64,000 bases of DNA from Anaerobaca lacustris (GCF_030012215.1 NZ_JASCXX010000011.1:108748-172747); one strand, 5' to 3'. Shown: positions 27,754 through 37,593, counted from the stretch's first letter. Program-made: numbers and translations. The notes: a model not told the origin generated them from the letters alone.

Positions 27754-29541
27754 ATGACAGACAGAAAGATAGAGATACTGACCGACCGCGTCGAGCGCGA
27801 GTTCCTTCCCTTCGTGCGCCGGCCGGCTCGCTATATCGGCGGCGAGGTCAACCAGATCCGCAAGGACCTCGACCGGTGCGAATTGACCGTCGCGTTGTGC
27901 TTTCCCGACGTGTACGAAGTGGCCATGTCCAATACGGGCCTGGCCCTGATGGTTCACGTTCTGAACAGCCTGGATGGCGTGGCGGCCGAGCGCGTCTTCG
28001 CCCCGTGGGTGGACGCCGAAGCGATCCTGCGAGAGAAGGGCCTGCCCCTGTTCAGTCTGGAGTCCAAAGCGTCACTGGCAGGCTTCGACGTGATCGGCTT
28101 CGGTCTGACCAACGAGCTGTGCTATACGAACGTGTTGAACATGCTCGATCTGGCCGGCCTGCCCGTCCGAAGCGAGCAGCGTACGCAGGACGATCCGCTG
28201 ATCATCGCCGGCGGCGGCATGGCCAACTGCGGCGAACCCGTCGCCGAGTTCATCGACCTGTTCGTCCTGGGCGAGGGCGAAGAGGCCATCGTCGAGTTGG
28301 TGAACCTCCTCATCGCCGCCAAAAAGGACGGCAGAGGCAAAGACGAGGTCCTGTTGGAGGCCGCCCGGCGATTCGAGTGGGCCTATGTCCCCCGCTTCTA
28401 CGAATTCGCGTACGACGATACTCACATCGCGGCCTTTGAAACTCGCCGGGAGGGATTGCCGACGCGCTTCCATAATGCCGTCGTCAACGATTTCGAGAAC
28501 GCCCCGGTCTCGACACGACCGATCGTGCCGTTTGCCGAGGCGGTTCACGAGCGGGTGAGCGTCGAGATCATGCGGGGCTGTCCGGGCCGGTGCCGGTTCT
28601 GCCAGGCGAGTTTCTGCCGGCGACCGATCCGCAGCCGAAGCGCTGAGAAGGTCTTCGAACTGGCCCGGGCCTCGCAGGAGACGACGGGATTCGACACGGT
28701 GAGCCTGCTGAGCCTCTCGAGCGCCGACTATCCATATCTTGAAGAGCTGGTCGCCCGGCTGAAAGGGTATTTCGAGGACAAGCGCGTGGGGTTGTCCGTC
28801 CCGAGCCTTCGCGTCGATCAGCAGCTTCACATGCTGCCCAAGTACTTCACCAGCGTGCGCAAGAGCGGACTGACCATCGCGGTGGAGGCGGCCGGCGAGA
28901 ACCTCCGGCGAATCGTCAACAAGCCGCTGAAAGACGACGATCTGTTCGCCGCGGTCGAAGCGGCGTATCGATCCGGCTGGCAGAAGCTGAAGCTCTATTT
29001 CATGGTGGGTCTGCCCGGCGAGACGCTCGACGACGTCAAGGCCATCGTCGATCTGTCCGACCGGCTGGCGAGACTCCGCAAGGGCGTCGACAACCGGATC
29101 GCCCACCTCAATATCACCGTCAGTTGGTTCGTGCCCAAGCCGCACACCCCTCTCGGCTGGTTCGCCCAGAGACCGAGAGACTACTTCGAGCAGGCGCGAT
29201 CGCTGATCCTCGACGAGAAACAACGGCGCCGCGCGAACTACCTGCGCTTCAAGTTCCACGACATCCGCCGCAGCCTTCTCGAATCGACCATCGGTCGTGG
29301 CGACCGGCGTTGCGGGCGAGTCGTCGAGGCCGCCTGGCGAGACGGCGCACGCTTCGACCTCTGGGACGAATGCTTCGAATACGAGCGGTGGCAGACCGCC
29401 TTCGCGGCCGCGGGCATGGACCTCGAAGCGGCCGCGCAGAAGGTGTTCGAGCCCGACCGGATTCTGCCCTGGGAGCACCTGGGAGGGCCCGACAAGGAGT
29501 ACCTCCTGACGCACTACCGCGAAACGCTCGACCTGCTCTGA
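27754..29541 (+). CDS. Radical SAM protein, TIGR03960-like
   Basis: The 595-residue protein has an N-terminal B12-binding-like domain (VALCFPDVYEVAMSNTGLAL near 45) and a radical SAM domain with the CxxxCxxC motif in GCPGRCRFCQASFC near residue 280. TIGR03960 proteins are widespread but uncharacterised; many are fused or adjacent to a TIGR03936 (DUF2344) protein and RNase E/G. Neither occurs here. The protein is therefore a stand-alone long version. Its start is taken as ATG 27754 because the MTDRKIEILTDRVEREFLPF opening matches the family. The in-frame region further upstream is antisense to apbE and is not part of it. Confidence 0.88.
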   Translation: MTDRKIEILTDRVEREFLPFVRRPARYIGGEVNQIRKDLDRCELTVALCFPDVYEVAMSNTGLALMVHVLNSLDGVAAERVFAPWVDAEAILREKGLPLFSLESKASLAGFDVIGFGLTNELCYTNVLNMLDLAGLPVRSEQRTQDDPLIIAGGGMANCGEPVAEFIDLFVLGEGEEAIVELVNLLIAAKKDGRGKDEVLLEAARRFEWAYVPRFYEFAYDDTHIAAFETRREGLPTRFHNAVVNDFENAPVSTRPIVPFAEAVHERVSVEIMRGCPGRCRFCQASFCRRPIRSRSAEKVFELARASQETTGFDTVSLLSLSSADYPYLEELVARLKGYFEDKRVGLSVPSLRVDQQLHMLPKYFTSVRKSGLTIAVEAAGENLRRIVNKPLKDDDLFAAVEAAYRSGWQKLKLYFMVGLPGETLDDVKAIVDLSDRLARLRKGVDNRIAHLNITVSWFVPKPHTPLGWFAQRPRDYFEQARSLILDEKQRRRANYLRFKFHDIRRSLLESTIGRGDRRCGRVVEAAWRDGARFDLWDECFEYERWQTAFAAAGMDLEAAAQKVFEPDRILPWEHLGGPDKEYLLTHYRETLDLL

Positions 29542-30111
29542 ACGCCCATCGGGATCGGGTGCCCGCGAGGCTTTGGGCCTCCGCGTGTGCGTCCGGAAAC
29601 ATCGTACGGCCTGACCCGTCGCACTCCTGTGCATCTGCGTAGTTCGCGCCAGACACAATCACCGAACCAAGCGAATCCAGGCCGGCCCATCCACCACCCA
29701 CAAAACCACAAGCCCATATTCAACAAGGAGTTATAACAACACAGCCTCCTGGCAAGCTGGAGAGACAACTTGCGTTTTGCCTTGTCGCGCCCCCTGCCCG
29801 ATCCAGTCGAACCGGGCCCCCAGCACATACACAGTGAAACGACGCGACGAATGAGCCGATGAATCGGCAAGCAGCAACAAGGGACGGGATTGGCAGCCCC
29901 CCATGTTGACGAGGCAAAGATACGACGTGCCCTGCCCAATAAGCATCGCGGGCAGTTGGAAGTTTCGAAGAACCGATTGAGGCAGACTCGTGCAGGACAT
30001 CCGAAGACACCTGTGGCACCACAAGGGCCCGCAGTGGGACGTTGTCCTGTGCGCCGAGCCAATGGCCAGACGCGCTCGCGTCAGCAGTGAAGATACAAGA
30101 GGGAGATAGAC
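29542..30111. other. 570-bp intergenic region
   Basis: Between the radical SAM gene and the response regulator gene. Several open frames exist on both strands, but none has protein-like composition, a ribosome site or a recognisable family. No tRNA cloverleaf, strong hairpin or clear promoter was found. Confidence 0.4.
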
Positions 30112-30579
30112 ATGCGGAATGGCAAACCGATTCTGCTCGTGGAAGACGACACCATCGACGCCATGACGGTCAAGAGGGCGTTCAAAGAACTCAAGGTGAG
30201 CAACCCCCTGGCGCACGCCCTGAACGGCGAAGAGGCCCTGCTGCATTTGAGACACGGCGAGAACGAGAACCCATGCGTCATCCTCCTCGACCTGAACATG
30301 CCGAAGATGAACGGCGTCGAGTTCCTCCAGGTCGTCAAGGACGACCCCTCGCTCAGGAAGATCCCGGTCGTGGTCCTGACGACGTCGAACGAAGAACGCG
30401 ATATCATCGAGAGCTTCAAGCTGGGTGTGGCCGGCTACATCGTCAAGCCGGTGGACTACCGTAAGTTCGTCGAGGCGGTCCGAACGATCGACCTCTACTG
30501 GACGTTGAGCGAACTACCCGACGGGATCACGACGACACAGGCCCAACACAACGAGAGCACCTGCGTTACAGACTGCTGA
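30112..30579 (+). CDS. Single-domain response regulator, Rcp1-like
   Basis: The 155-residue receiver has the acidic pair EDD at 11-13, phosphoacceptor Asp60 in LLDLNMPKMNG, Thr89/Thr90 in VVLTTS and Lys in GYIVKPVD. It has no DNA-binding output domain. The pattern LVEDDxxDxxxxxRAF and NPLxxAxNGEEAL is that of Rcp1/CheY-like regulators, which often partner with phytochrome-type or hybrid kinases. GGGAG lies before ATG 30112. No kinase gene is adjacent; the multi-PAS kinase at the left end is 27 kb away, so the partner is unknown. Confidence 0.9.
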   Translation: MRNGKPILLVEDDTIDAMTVKRAFKELKVSNPLAHALNGEEALLHLRHGENENPCVILLDLNMPKMNGVEFLQVVKDDPSLRKIPVVVLTTSNEERDIIESFKLGVAGYIVKPVDYRKFVEAVRTIDLYWTLSELPDGITTTQAQHNESTCVTDC

Positions 30580-31059
30580 GACAGCGAACGCCGCCGACGT
30601 CGCCCATCACGGCCACCGCCCGGACGCCTCGCCCACCGTTTCGCGGCACGCGGACACCGAAGCGATCCGGCGCGCCCCGGGCAATCCGAAGATCCCTCGC
30701 ACCCGGCCCACAACAGGGGTCCCCGACACCGGCAACATGCCTGGCTCCCCCGAAGCGAACCGGCGCCAGGCGGGAAAACTATTGCCCGTGCCATGCGCAT
30801 CTGGTATAAAGGAAATGGCATCGAGAAGCTCTGTCGGGTCCAACGTGTGCGGTGAGAATGTGCGACGGCAACGGTTGCGGCATCCAGGCAGCCTGCCATT
30901 CGCCGCCGGAAAGGAGGTGGACACGCCCAATTTGACACCGAATCGCCCATCAGGAGAAGACCGCAACAGCGGGCAAGAGCTCTGGTCCGACGTCTGCATT
31001 ACGGGGTGTTATGGACACAGGTATCCGTGATTCAACCGTTTTTCCGAAGGAGGACGAAC
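30580..31059. other. 480-bp region containing the leader of the first modular surface protein
   Basis: No gene is seen. A promoter lies at 30782-30810, giving a leader of about 240 bases. At 30891-30917 the leader contains GCCTGCCATTCGCCGCC followed by GGAAAGGAGG, a strong Shine-Dalgarno-like sequence with no start codon near it. A very similar segment stands in the leader of the second modular protein gene (54139-54163). Confidence 0.45.
30782..30810 (+). promoter_or_regulatory. Promoter for the first modular LamG protein gene
   Basis: TTGCCC (30782-30787), 17-base spacer, TATAAA (30805-30810). The layout matches the promoter at 53937-53965 before the second paralogue. Confidence 0.5.
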
Positions 31060-33936
31060 ATGTGTAGACAACTGGTTTCCCTCGCAATTCTTTGCATTCT
31101 GCTCAGTCCAGCCGCGCCGGCAATGGCGTTCGATGCCGGCCCGCAACCCGACCTTGCCGGATGGTGGCCGTTCGACGAAGGCGGCGGGACGGTGGCGTAC
31201 GACGCCAGCGGAAACGAGAACCACGGCGAGTTCGTCGGCAATCCGCTGTGGGTCCCCGGAATCATCGGCGGCGCGCTGCAATTCACCGGCAGCGACTACG
31301 TCAACTGCGGCAACGGAGCTTCCTTGAACATCCGGGACCAGATCACGATTGCGTTCTGGTTCCAGGTGGAGGCGTTCTCGAACGAATGGGAGGCCTTCAT
31401 GTCCAAGGGCGACGGGGCCTACCGGGCCAGCCGGTCTGGCGGCACGGGCAACGCCACCCACATGGGCATCACCGGCGGCAACTACTTCGACGCCCCCACC
31501 GTCATCACCGACGGGCAATGGCACCACTTCTGTGGCACCTACGATGGATCCGCTGCGATTATCTACATCGACGGCGTCGAGGATGGCCGACAGACGTACA
31601 CCGGACAGATCGGCGACAGCAGCACGTACGATTTCTGGATCGGCAACAACTCGCAGAACACCACCCGTTTTCTGCACGGGCTGCTGGACGACGTCCGTTT
31701 GTACAGCCGGGCCCTGTCACCGGAAGAGATTCGCATCGTGATGGCCGGTTACGCCGGGACCATCGCCATCGATCCAGATCCGGCCGATGAGGCCATCGAC
31801 GTGCCCAGAGACGTCGTCCTGAGTTGGAACCCGATGGAAACCGCGACGACACGTGACGTCTACTTTGGAGCCAGCTTCGACGATGTCAACGACGCCACCC
31901 GGGCCGATCCGAGAGGCGTGCTGGTCAGCCAGGGTCAGGCGGCGACCACATTCGATCCTCCCGGCCTGCTCGATTTCGGCCAGCTCTACTACTGGCGCAT
32001 CGATGAGATCAACGCTCCGCCGGATTCCACCATCTTCAAAGGCAACGTCTGGAGCTTCACGGCCGAGCCGTTTGCGTATCCGGTTCCGAACATCATCGCC
32101 ACGAGCAACGGCGTTTCGGACGCGATCGCTGGGCCGGAGAAGACGATCGACGGCTCCGGCATCAACGCCGCCGATCAGCACTCGACCGAGGCCTCGCACA
32201 TGTGGCTGGCGACGCCCGGCGATGAACCGCTCCGCGTCCAGTACGAGTTCGACCGCGTCTACAAGCTCCACGAGATGCTCGTCTGGAACTACAACAGCCA
32301 GTTCGAGTTGCTGCTGGGCTTCGGGCTTAAAGACGTGACGGTGGACTACTCGGTCGACGGCGAAGAGTGGACCGTTCTGGGCGACTTCACATTCGCTCAG
32401 GCGACCGCCCGCGTAACATATGCGGCCAATACAACGGTCCCGTTCGACGGGGCGCCGGTCAAGTACGTCCGGCTCAACGTCAACAGCGGATGGGGCATGA
32501 TGGGGCAGTTCGGCCTCAGCGAAGTCCGCTTCCTGTTCATTCCGGCGCAGGCCCGTGAGCCGCAACCGGACGACGCGGCTTCGGAGGTGGATGTCACCAG
32601 CGCGTTGAGCTGGCGTGATGGTCGTGACGCGGCCTCGTACGAGGTGTACATCGCCACCGACCCGAACGAGTTGGCCCTGGCCGGTACGGTCGCCGCGACG
32701 ACATTCGCACCGGGCAATCTGGAGTTCGGCAGCACCTATTACTGGATGGTCGACGCGATCAACCCGGACGACCCGAACCCCGCCTGGGGCAGCCCTCTTT
32801 GGAGCTTCTCGACGCAGCAATACGCCTGGATCGACGGGTTCGAGACCTACACCGACGACATCGACGCCGGCGAGGCCATCTTCGACACGTGGCTCGACGG
32901 CTGGGTCAACAACACCGGCTCGACCGTGGGTTATCTCCAGTCCCCGTTCGCCGAACGAACGATCGTCCACAGCGGGCGGCAATCCATGCCCCTGCTGTAC
33001 GACAACACGACCTCGCCGTTCTACTCCGAGACCGAGCGGGTCTTCGACTCGCCGCAGAACTGGACGGGCAACGGCGCCGACACGCTCGTGCTCTACATCC
33101 GCGGCAATGCGCCCGCCTTCCAGGAGATGCCCGACGGCCAGATCGTCATGAGCGGCGTCGGCAGCGACATCTGGGGCAGCGCCGATCAGTTCCGCTTCGC
33201 CTACAAGAGCCTCAGCGGCAACGGGTCGATCACGGTCCGCGTCGACAGCCTGATCCGCAGCGATGCGTGGGCGAAGGCGGGCGTGATGATCCGCGAGACG
33301 CTTGAAGCCGGCTCGAAGCACGCGTTCGTGGCCGTGACGCCGGACAACGGTGTGTCGTTCCAGCGTCGCCCGGTGGCCGGGACGGACAGCTTCAACACCG
33401 ACGTAGCCGGAATCGTGGCGCCGCACTGGGTCAAGCTGACGCGGACGGGCAACGTCTTCACGGCCCAGCAGTCGGCCGACGGCGTCACCTGGGTTGATAT
33501 CACGGTCAGTCCGGCACTGGAAATCCAGATGGCCGGCAACGTCTACATCGGCCTGGCGTTGACCAGCCACAACACAACGGTTTCGACGGCGGCGGAGTTC
33601 TCGAACCTGACGACGACGGGCAACGTCACCGGCGCCTGGCAGACGGCGGAGATCGGCGCGACCCAGCCGACGGGCAACGATTCGGCTGAGCCGATGTACG
33701 TGCGGATCGAGGACAGCACCGGCGCAAGTGCCACAGCCGTCAGCGCCGATGAGGCGATCAATCTGCGTCCATCGTGGCAGGAATGGAGGATTCCGTACGC
33801 CGACCTGGCGGGTGTGAACCTGAGCCGGGCGCAGAAGATCGTCATTGGCGTCGGCAACAGGACCAGTCCGAGCGCCGGCGGCAGCGGCACAGTCTATGTG
33901 GACGACATCGGTTTCGGCCGACCGGCCACGGAGTAA
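31060..33936 (+). CDS. Secreted modular protein: LamG, Fn3-like, discoidin, DUF1349-like
   Basis: The 958-residue protein has a signal peptide (MCRQLVSLAILCILLS...AMA). Modules in order are: LamG/concanavalin-like 25-235, Fn3-like 237-335, discoidin-like 340-498, Fn3-like 498-590, then a galactose-binding-like domain beginning DGFETYTDD at about 592. This last domain appears interrupted at about 693-860 by a DUF1349-like lectin fold (VRVDSLIRSDAWAKAGVMIR) and resumes to the end (YVDDIGFGRPATE). No catalytic domain, membrane anchor or sorting signal is visible. It probably binds polysaccharide outside the cell. AGGAGG lies six bases before the ATG. Two paralogues lie at 54265 and 57367. Confidence 0.85.
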   Translation: MCRQLVSLAILCILLSPAAPAMAFDAGPQPDLAGWWPFDEGGGTVAYDASGNENHGEFVGNPLWVPGIIGGALQFTGSDYVNCGNGASLNIRDQITIAFWFQVEAFSNEWEAFMSKGDGAYRASRSGGTGNATHMGITGGNYFDAPTVITDGQWHHFCGTYDGSAAIIYIDGVEDGRQTYTGQIGDSSTYDFWIGNNSQNTTRFLHGLLDDVRLYSRALSPEEIRIVMAGYAGTIAIDPDPADEAIDVPRDVVLSWNPMETATTRDVYFGASFDDVNDATRADPRGVLVSQGQAATTFDPPGLLDFGQLYYWRIDEINAPPDSTIFKGNVWSFTAEPFAYPVPNIIATSNGVSDAIAGPEKTIDGSGINAADQHSTEASHMWLATPGDEPLRVQYEFDRVYKLHEMLVWNYNSQFELLLGFGLKDVTVDYSVDGEEWTVLGDFTFAQATARVTYAANTTVPFDGAPVKYVRLNVNSGWGMMGQFGLSEVRFLFIPAQAREPQPDDAASEVDVTSALSWRDGRDAASYEVYIATDPNELALAGTVAATTFAPGNLEFGSTYYWMVDAINPDDPNPAWGSPLWSFSTQQYAWIDGFETYTDDIDAGEAIFDTWLDGWVNNTGSTVGYLQSPFAERTIVHSGRQSMPLLYDNTTSPFYSETERVFDSPQNWTGNGADTLVLYIRGNAPAFQEMPDGQIVMSGVGSDIWGSADQFRFAYKSLSGNGSITVRVDSLIRSDAWAKAGVMIRETLEAGSKHAFVAVTPDNGVSFQRRPVAGTDSFNTDVAGIVAPHWVKLTRTGNVFTAQQSADGVTWVDITVSPALEIQMAGNVYIGLALTSHNTTVSTAAEFSNLTTTGNVTGAWQTAEIGATQPTGNDSAEPMYVRIEDSTGASATAVSADEAINLRPSWQEWRIPYADLAGVNLSRAQKIVIGVGNRTSPSAGGSGTVYVDDIGFGRPATE

Positions 33937-33982
33937 CCGTCTCACCGGCACAAGCAGCAGAACGCCTGCTGCGTTCAGAAAT

Positions 33983-34024
33983 CGGCGGGGCCTGTTCCGC
34001 CAACATCGGGACAGGCCCCCGCCG
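33983..34024 (+). terminator. Long GC-rich hairpin after the first modular gene
   Basis: The left arm (33983-33998, containing GGGGCCTGTTCC) pairs with the right arm (34008-34024, containing GGGACAGGCCCCC) over about 15 bases with one bulge and one mismatch. Only a short GTTTCC follows. Related GGGCCTG/CAGGCCC hairpins follow the two paralogous genes. Confidence 0.6.
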
Positions 34025-34047
34025 TTTCCGCGCGGCCGGTACATCCA

Positions 34048-36270
34048 TTAGCGAATCGCCGATGAGGCGAAGTCGGGGGCGGTCAGCCCCTCCCCACAGA
34101 TGATCGGGCGCAGCCAGCTGGGGACATCGGGACGGGCGCCGCTATCGAGGCGGGCCTTCCATTCCTCGTCGGTCAGCCGACCGCCATCGACGAACTCGTA
34201 GTACGGCATGACGGCCCCCCGGCACAGCACGCTCTGGCCCTGCCAGGGATAGAGCACGTAGATCGCCCGCGCCCGACCGACGCCGACGTGCAGGTTGCCC
34301 CCGACCTCCGGATTCGAGTAGACATCGGCAATCCGCGGCGCATCGTCTTTGGGATGCTCGGACGAGTAGTTGCCATCGTAGCCCATAATCTTCGCCAGCC
34401 GGCCACCGTAGCTCGTGATGAACGCATCGTCGGCTCCATCGAGTCGTAGACCGGCCAGTTGCTTGCGTGCGATCGATTCCAGCCTGAGGCTCAGTTCCTC
34501 CAGCAAGGGCCACAGGCGGGTGATATCGGAGTCATACATCGAGATCATCCCTGCCAACAACGGATCGACGATCCCTTCGCCCAGATCGTCCGCCATCCGC
34601 CGAAGCAGGTCCGCCATCGCAGCCGTCCACTCCTCCTCGGGCAGGTCGTCGGAATCCGGCCAATCCAAGAGATACCTGAGATGACCGAGTCGCAGACTGT
34701 CCTCATCGGGCAATTGTGAGATCATCTGCCAAAACTCTTCCTCGGTCTCGGACTGATCGAGAAGATCCGCGAGATCCCTCAGGGCATCGATGAGGCTGAA
34801 GTAACTGTGGTCGAGCGCACCGGCCGCCTGTAGAAGTGCATGGGTTCGCGCGGCCAGATCGGCCATGCGACGGAAGAACTCGGGCTCAGGCTCGACGAAC
34901 CCGGCGGGGATTCCACGGCCGACGCTGAAGGCAACGACGTTCAGCTTGGCCTGGAGGACCCAGGTGTGGCGCAGTTGGGCCCAGCCGGCCAGCGCCGTGC
35001 CGCAGCTCTTGGCCTGCCAGGGCTCAGTGGCCATGAAATCCGGCGCGTTGGGCTCGGGCGCATCGAGCAGCGTCCGGATCATGCGGAGATAGTCGAAATA
35101 GAGGCTCGTGCCGATATCGAACAGCTCCAGGTTCTCGTCGATCGTCGCGAGCACCCCGGCCTTCTGGACGCCATCGAGCTTGTCGCGGGCGAACGTCGAG
35201 CCCAGCGCGACGCAGACTTCCAGGCCGTTCGGGAAATCCCGGCGCGGAAACTGACGGATATCGGTGGTCCGCTGGAACAGCACGGCCTCGGGCAGCCGAT
35301 AGGCCGAGAGGATCCGGAAATTCGGCTCGGCGACCGCGTTCGGGTCGTCGGGAGCGAAGCGCAACTGGTCGTTGATCTGCGGCCCATCCTCGGTCTGGGC
35401 GATCAGTTCCGCCCGCTTGACGTCGAGGTCGAAATCGAGCCCTTCGGCCGCCGCATCAGCCGCCATCACGAGGTCCCAGTCGTCGCCGACGCCCAAAAAC
35501 TCGGTGTAGGTCCGAAAGAAGGTGCGATGCCCCTCGCAGCGAGCATCGTCGGCTTCCGAGCCGTAGGATGCAAGGCAGCGACCCAGCATCAGGACCGACA
35601 ACAGCTCGTCGTCGCGACTGACGCGAAACGGAATCGACTGGAGCCAGGCCGCCGCCCGGAAGTAGCGGGTCAGCGCCTCGCTCCGGGTATAGAACCCACG
35701 GACCCTGTAGCGGCTGTAGTCCAAACGCATGAAGTCAGGTTCGGGCGGCCCGAGCCAGGCGGGCTTCATGACGGCCCGGGCCTCGACGATCCGCGTCACC
35801 TCCTCATCGACGATCGCCATCGTATCGGCGTCGTCGATCTGGAACCCGTCGTCGAGGAGCTTCAGGGCGGTGCCGAGCACAATCACCGCCCGCCGTCGTG
35901 CGGCGAGGGCCAATTCGGCCTCTCCTGCAACCTCATCCACCACGCCGTCCAGCCGGCCCAGAACGAACCGCAGTACGGCGGGCATCTTCTGCGCGTTGGC
36001 CTGTTCCAGCCGCAGAATCGACTCCTCGTACAGGACGTGATAGCCGTTCAGCAGCGAATCAGACGTCACAAAGAACGGGACCCCGCCGATCTTGTAGGCC
36101 TCGAACATCTGCTTGAAGGCCAGATCGGTAATGAGAATGCGGTCGCGTTCGAGTTGCTGGCTGTCCGCGTCGGACAGACCCCATCCGACCGCCGCCAGCG
36201 ACAGAACGATCGCCAGGGAAACAAACGTGGTCTTTGCACCTCTCGGCAGTGTGGCATGCAGCGCGGTCAT
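34048..36270 (-). CDS. DUF3160 family secreted protein
   Basis: The 740-residue protein has an N-terminal signal/anchor helix (TTFVSLAIVLSLAAVGWGLS). A long all-alpha region matching DUF3160 follows, including FFVTSDSLLNGYHVLYEESILR near residue 70, GVLATIDENLELFDIGTSLY and KSCGTALAGWAQLRHTWVLQ. DUF3160 proteins have no known activity; they occur in Planctomycetota, Thermotogota and others, usually exported. The C-terminus has a compact part with GRARAIYVLYPWQGQ. ATG 36270 (GGGAG eight bases upstream) is chosen. GTG 36288, which has GGAGG close to it, is also possible. Confidence 0.85.
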   Translation of the reverse strand: MTALHATLPRGAKTTFVSLAIVLSLAAVGWGLSDADSQQLERDRILITDLAFKQMFEAYKIGGVPFFVTSDSLLNGYHVLYEESILRLEQANAQKMPAVLRFVLGRLDGVVDEVAGEAELALAARRRAVIVLGTALKLLDDGFQIDDADTMAIVDEEVTRIVEARAVMKPAWLGPPEPDFMRLDYSRYRVRGFYTRSEALTRYFRAAAWLQSIPFRVSRDDELLSVLMLGRCLASYGSEADDARCEGHRTFFRTYTEFLGVGDDWDLVMAADAAAEGLDFDLDVKRAELIAQTEDGPQINDQLRFAPDDPNAVAEPNFRILSAYRLPEAVLFQRTTDIRQFPRRDFPNGLEVCVALGSTFARDKLDGVQKAGVLATIDENLELFDIGTSLYFDYLRMIRTLLDAPEPNAPDFMATEPWQAKSCGTALAGWAQLRHTWVLQAKLNVVAFSVGRGIPAGFVEPEPEFFRRMADLAARTHALLQAAGALDHSYFSLIDALRDLADLLDQSETEEEFWQMISQLPDEDSLRLGHLRYLLDWPDSDDLPEEEWTAAMADLLRRMADDLGEGIVDPLLAGMISMYDSDITRLWPLLEELSLRLESIARKQLAGLRLDGADDAFITSYGGRLAKIMGYDGNYSSEHPKDDAPRIADVYSNPEVGGNLHVGVGRARAIYVLYPWQGQSVLCRGAVMPYYEFVDGGRLTDEEWKARLDSGARPDVPSWLRPIICGEGLTAPDFASSAIR

Positions 36271-36312
36271 GGTAGCTCTCCCAAGCACAAACCTCCGTTG
36301 GTTACTGGGATT

Positions 36313-36342
36313 ATGTTACCGCAATCGCCCCGCTCGTGTCAA
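36313..36342 (-). promoter_or_regulatory. Promoter for the DUF3160 gene
   Basis: Perfect TTGACA (36342-36337), 18-base spacer, TAACAT (36318-36313) on the minus strand, giving a leader of about 36 bases to ATG 36270. Confidence 0.55.
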
Positions 36343-36389
36343 GGGGAAATGGATGATGCGTCACGCGGCCGTGCCGGTTCGGTCAGACA

Positions 36390-36409
36390 GGGCGACGCAT
36401 GCGTCGCCC
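36390..36409. repeat. REP-like palindrome, intergenic copy
   Basis: A perfect 20-base palindrome GGGCGACGCATGCGTCGCCC followed by CTACC. A close variant sits at 60513-60532. Short palindromes flanked by GTAGG/CCTAC are a known dispersed repeat type in bacterial genomes. It lies between the DUF3160 gene and the epimerase gene. Confidence 0.75.
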
Positions 36410-36483
36410 CTACCTTCAATGCGGACGGGTGGCAGCCTCAATCGCAGCTTGGGGATGGTGGGTCGGGGCAGAGGAATGATCTG

Positions 36484-37593
36484 TCATCGTTTGCGTTCGG
36501 CGACGCCGAGGCCGGGGCGGTCGGGCAGGACCAGGCGGCCGCGCTCGACGGTGACGCCCGTGAAGGGATCGTCGGCGATCAGGAGGTTGCCGTCGAGGTC
36601 GGCGTAGTCGATCAGCGGGCTCAGGTGGGCGGCGGCGGTGATGGAGACGCTGCTGGCGATCATGCAGCCGAGCATGATCTTCATGTCGAGGGCGCGGGCG
36701 ACGTGGATCATGCGCATCGCCTCCTGGATGCCGCCGGACTTCATCAGTTTGATGTTGATCCCGTCGTATGCCTGGGCCAGCTTCGGGATGTCGGCGGCGT
36801 CTTTGACCGCCTCGTCCGCGATGATGGGGATGTCCACGCGGTCGCGCAGCCAGGCGGTCTCATCGAGCATCGCAGCAGGCATGGGCTGCTCGATCAGTTC
36901 GACGCCCAAGTCCTGAAGCCATAGGATTCTGTCGAGCGCCAGATGCTTGTCACGCCAGCCCTCGTTGGCATCGACGCGCAGGGGGCAGTCCGTGACATCC
37001 CGCACAGCGGCCAGGATCTCGGCATCGTTGTCGCGACCGACCTTGATCTTGAGGACCGGAAAGTCCGCCGCCTCGCGGACCTTCTGCCTCACCACGTTCG
37101 GCGTATCGATCCCGATGGAGAACGTCGTGATCGGCGCCTTACTCCCGTCGAGGCCGAACAGCCGCCAGAGCGGCACGCCCAGCTTGCCGCCGACCCAGTC
37201 GAGCACCGCCATATCCAGCGCTGCGCCCGCGCACGTCTGGTCTTTCGTGAAGGTCTCCCACCGCCGGCGCAAGTCCACATACTCGAACCAGTCGGCCGAT
37301 TCCAGCAGCGGCCTTGTCCGTTCGAGGACCGCCAGGGTCTTCTCGGCGCTCTCGCCGTAGCGGACGTTCGGCGCCGCTTCGCCCCAGCCGACCGCACCGT
37401 CCCGCTCGATCCGCACGAACACGTTGTCCTTGTAGTCGCTGGAGTTCCGCGCAATCGTCCAGGTGTGCTTGAGCGTCAAACGCCTGACGCTGAACGCCAC
37501 GCGCGGGCTGTCGCCGGCCCAAAGCGACTTCGCGGACGCCACCAGACTCGCCGCTCCAATCGTCTTCAAGAGATCCCTGCGTGCCATCTTCAT
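36484..37593 (-). CDS. Dipeptide epimerase-like enolase superfamily enzyme, Tat signal
   Basis: The 369-residue protein begins with a twin-arginine-like signal (ARRDLLKTIGAASLVASAKS). The enolase-superfamily catalytic set is complete: KIKVG near residue 200, the metal ligands in DANEGW, IEQP and ADEAV, the second lysine in INIKLMKSGG, and DLDGNLL near the end. The DxD-type ending is typical of L-Ala-D/L-Glu epimerases, which recycle peptidoglycan peptides. Here export suggests an envelope or periplasmic location. The next gene upstream in the transcript is a GH28-like lipoprotein, 18 bases away, so the two are co-transcribed. Confidence 0.88.
   Translation of the reverse strand: MKMARRDLLKTIGAASLVASAKSLWAGDSPRVAFSVRRLTLKHTWTIARNSSDYKDNVFVRIERDGAVGWGEAAPNVRYGESAEKTLAVLERTRPLLESADWFEYVDLRRRWETFTKDQTCAGAALDMAVLDWVGGKLGVPLWRLFGLDGSKAPITTFSIGIDTPNVVRQKVREAADFPVLKIKVGRDNDAEILAAVRDVTDCPLRVDANEGWRDKHLALDRILWLQDLGVELIEQPMPAAMLDETAWLRDRVDIPIIADEAVKDAADIPKLAQAYDGINIKLMKSGGIQEAMRMIHVARALDMKIMLGCMIASSVSITAAAHLSPLIDYADLDGNLLIADDPFTGVTVERGRLVLPDRPGLGVAERKR

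Noticed and set aside
29514..30255. Leftward frames of 174 and 182 codons in the intergenic region
   Set aside because: Cysteine/tryptophan-rich low-quality composition, overlap with the response regulator, no ribosome site.
31717..34044. 775-codon open frame antisense to the first modular protein
   Set aside because: A shadow of a strongly supported gene.
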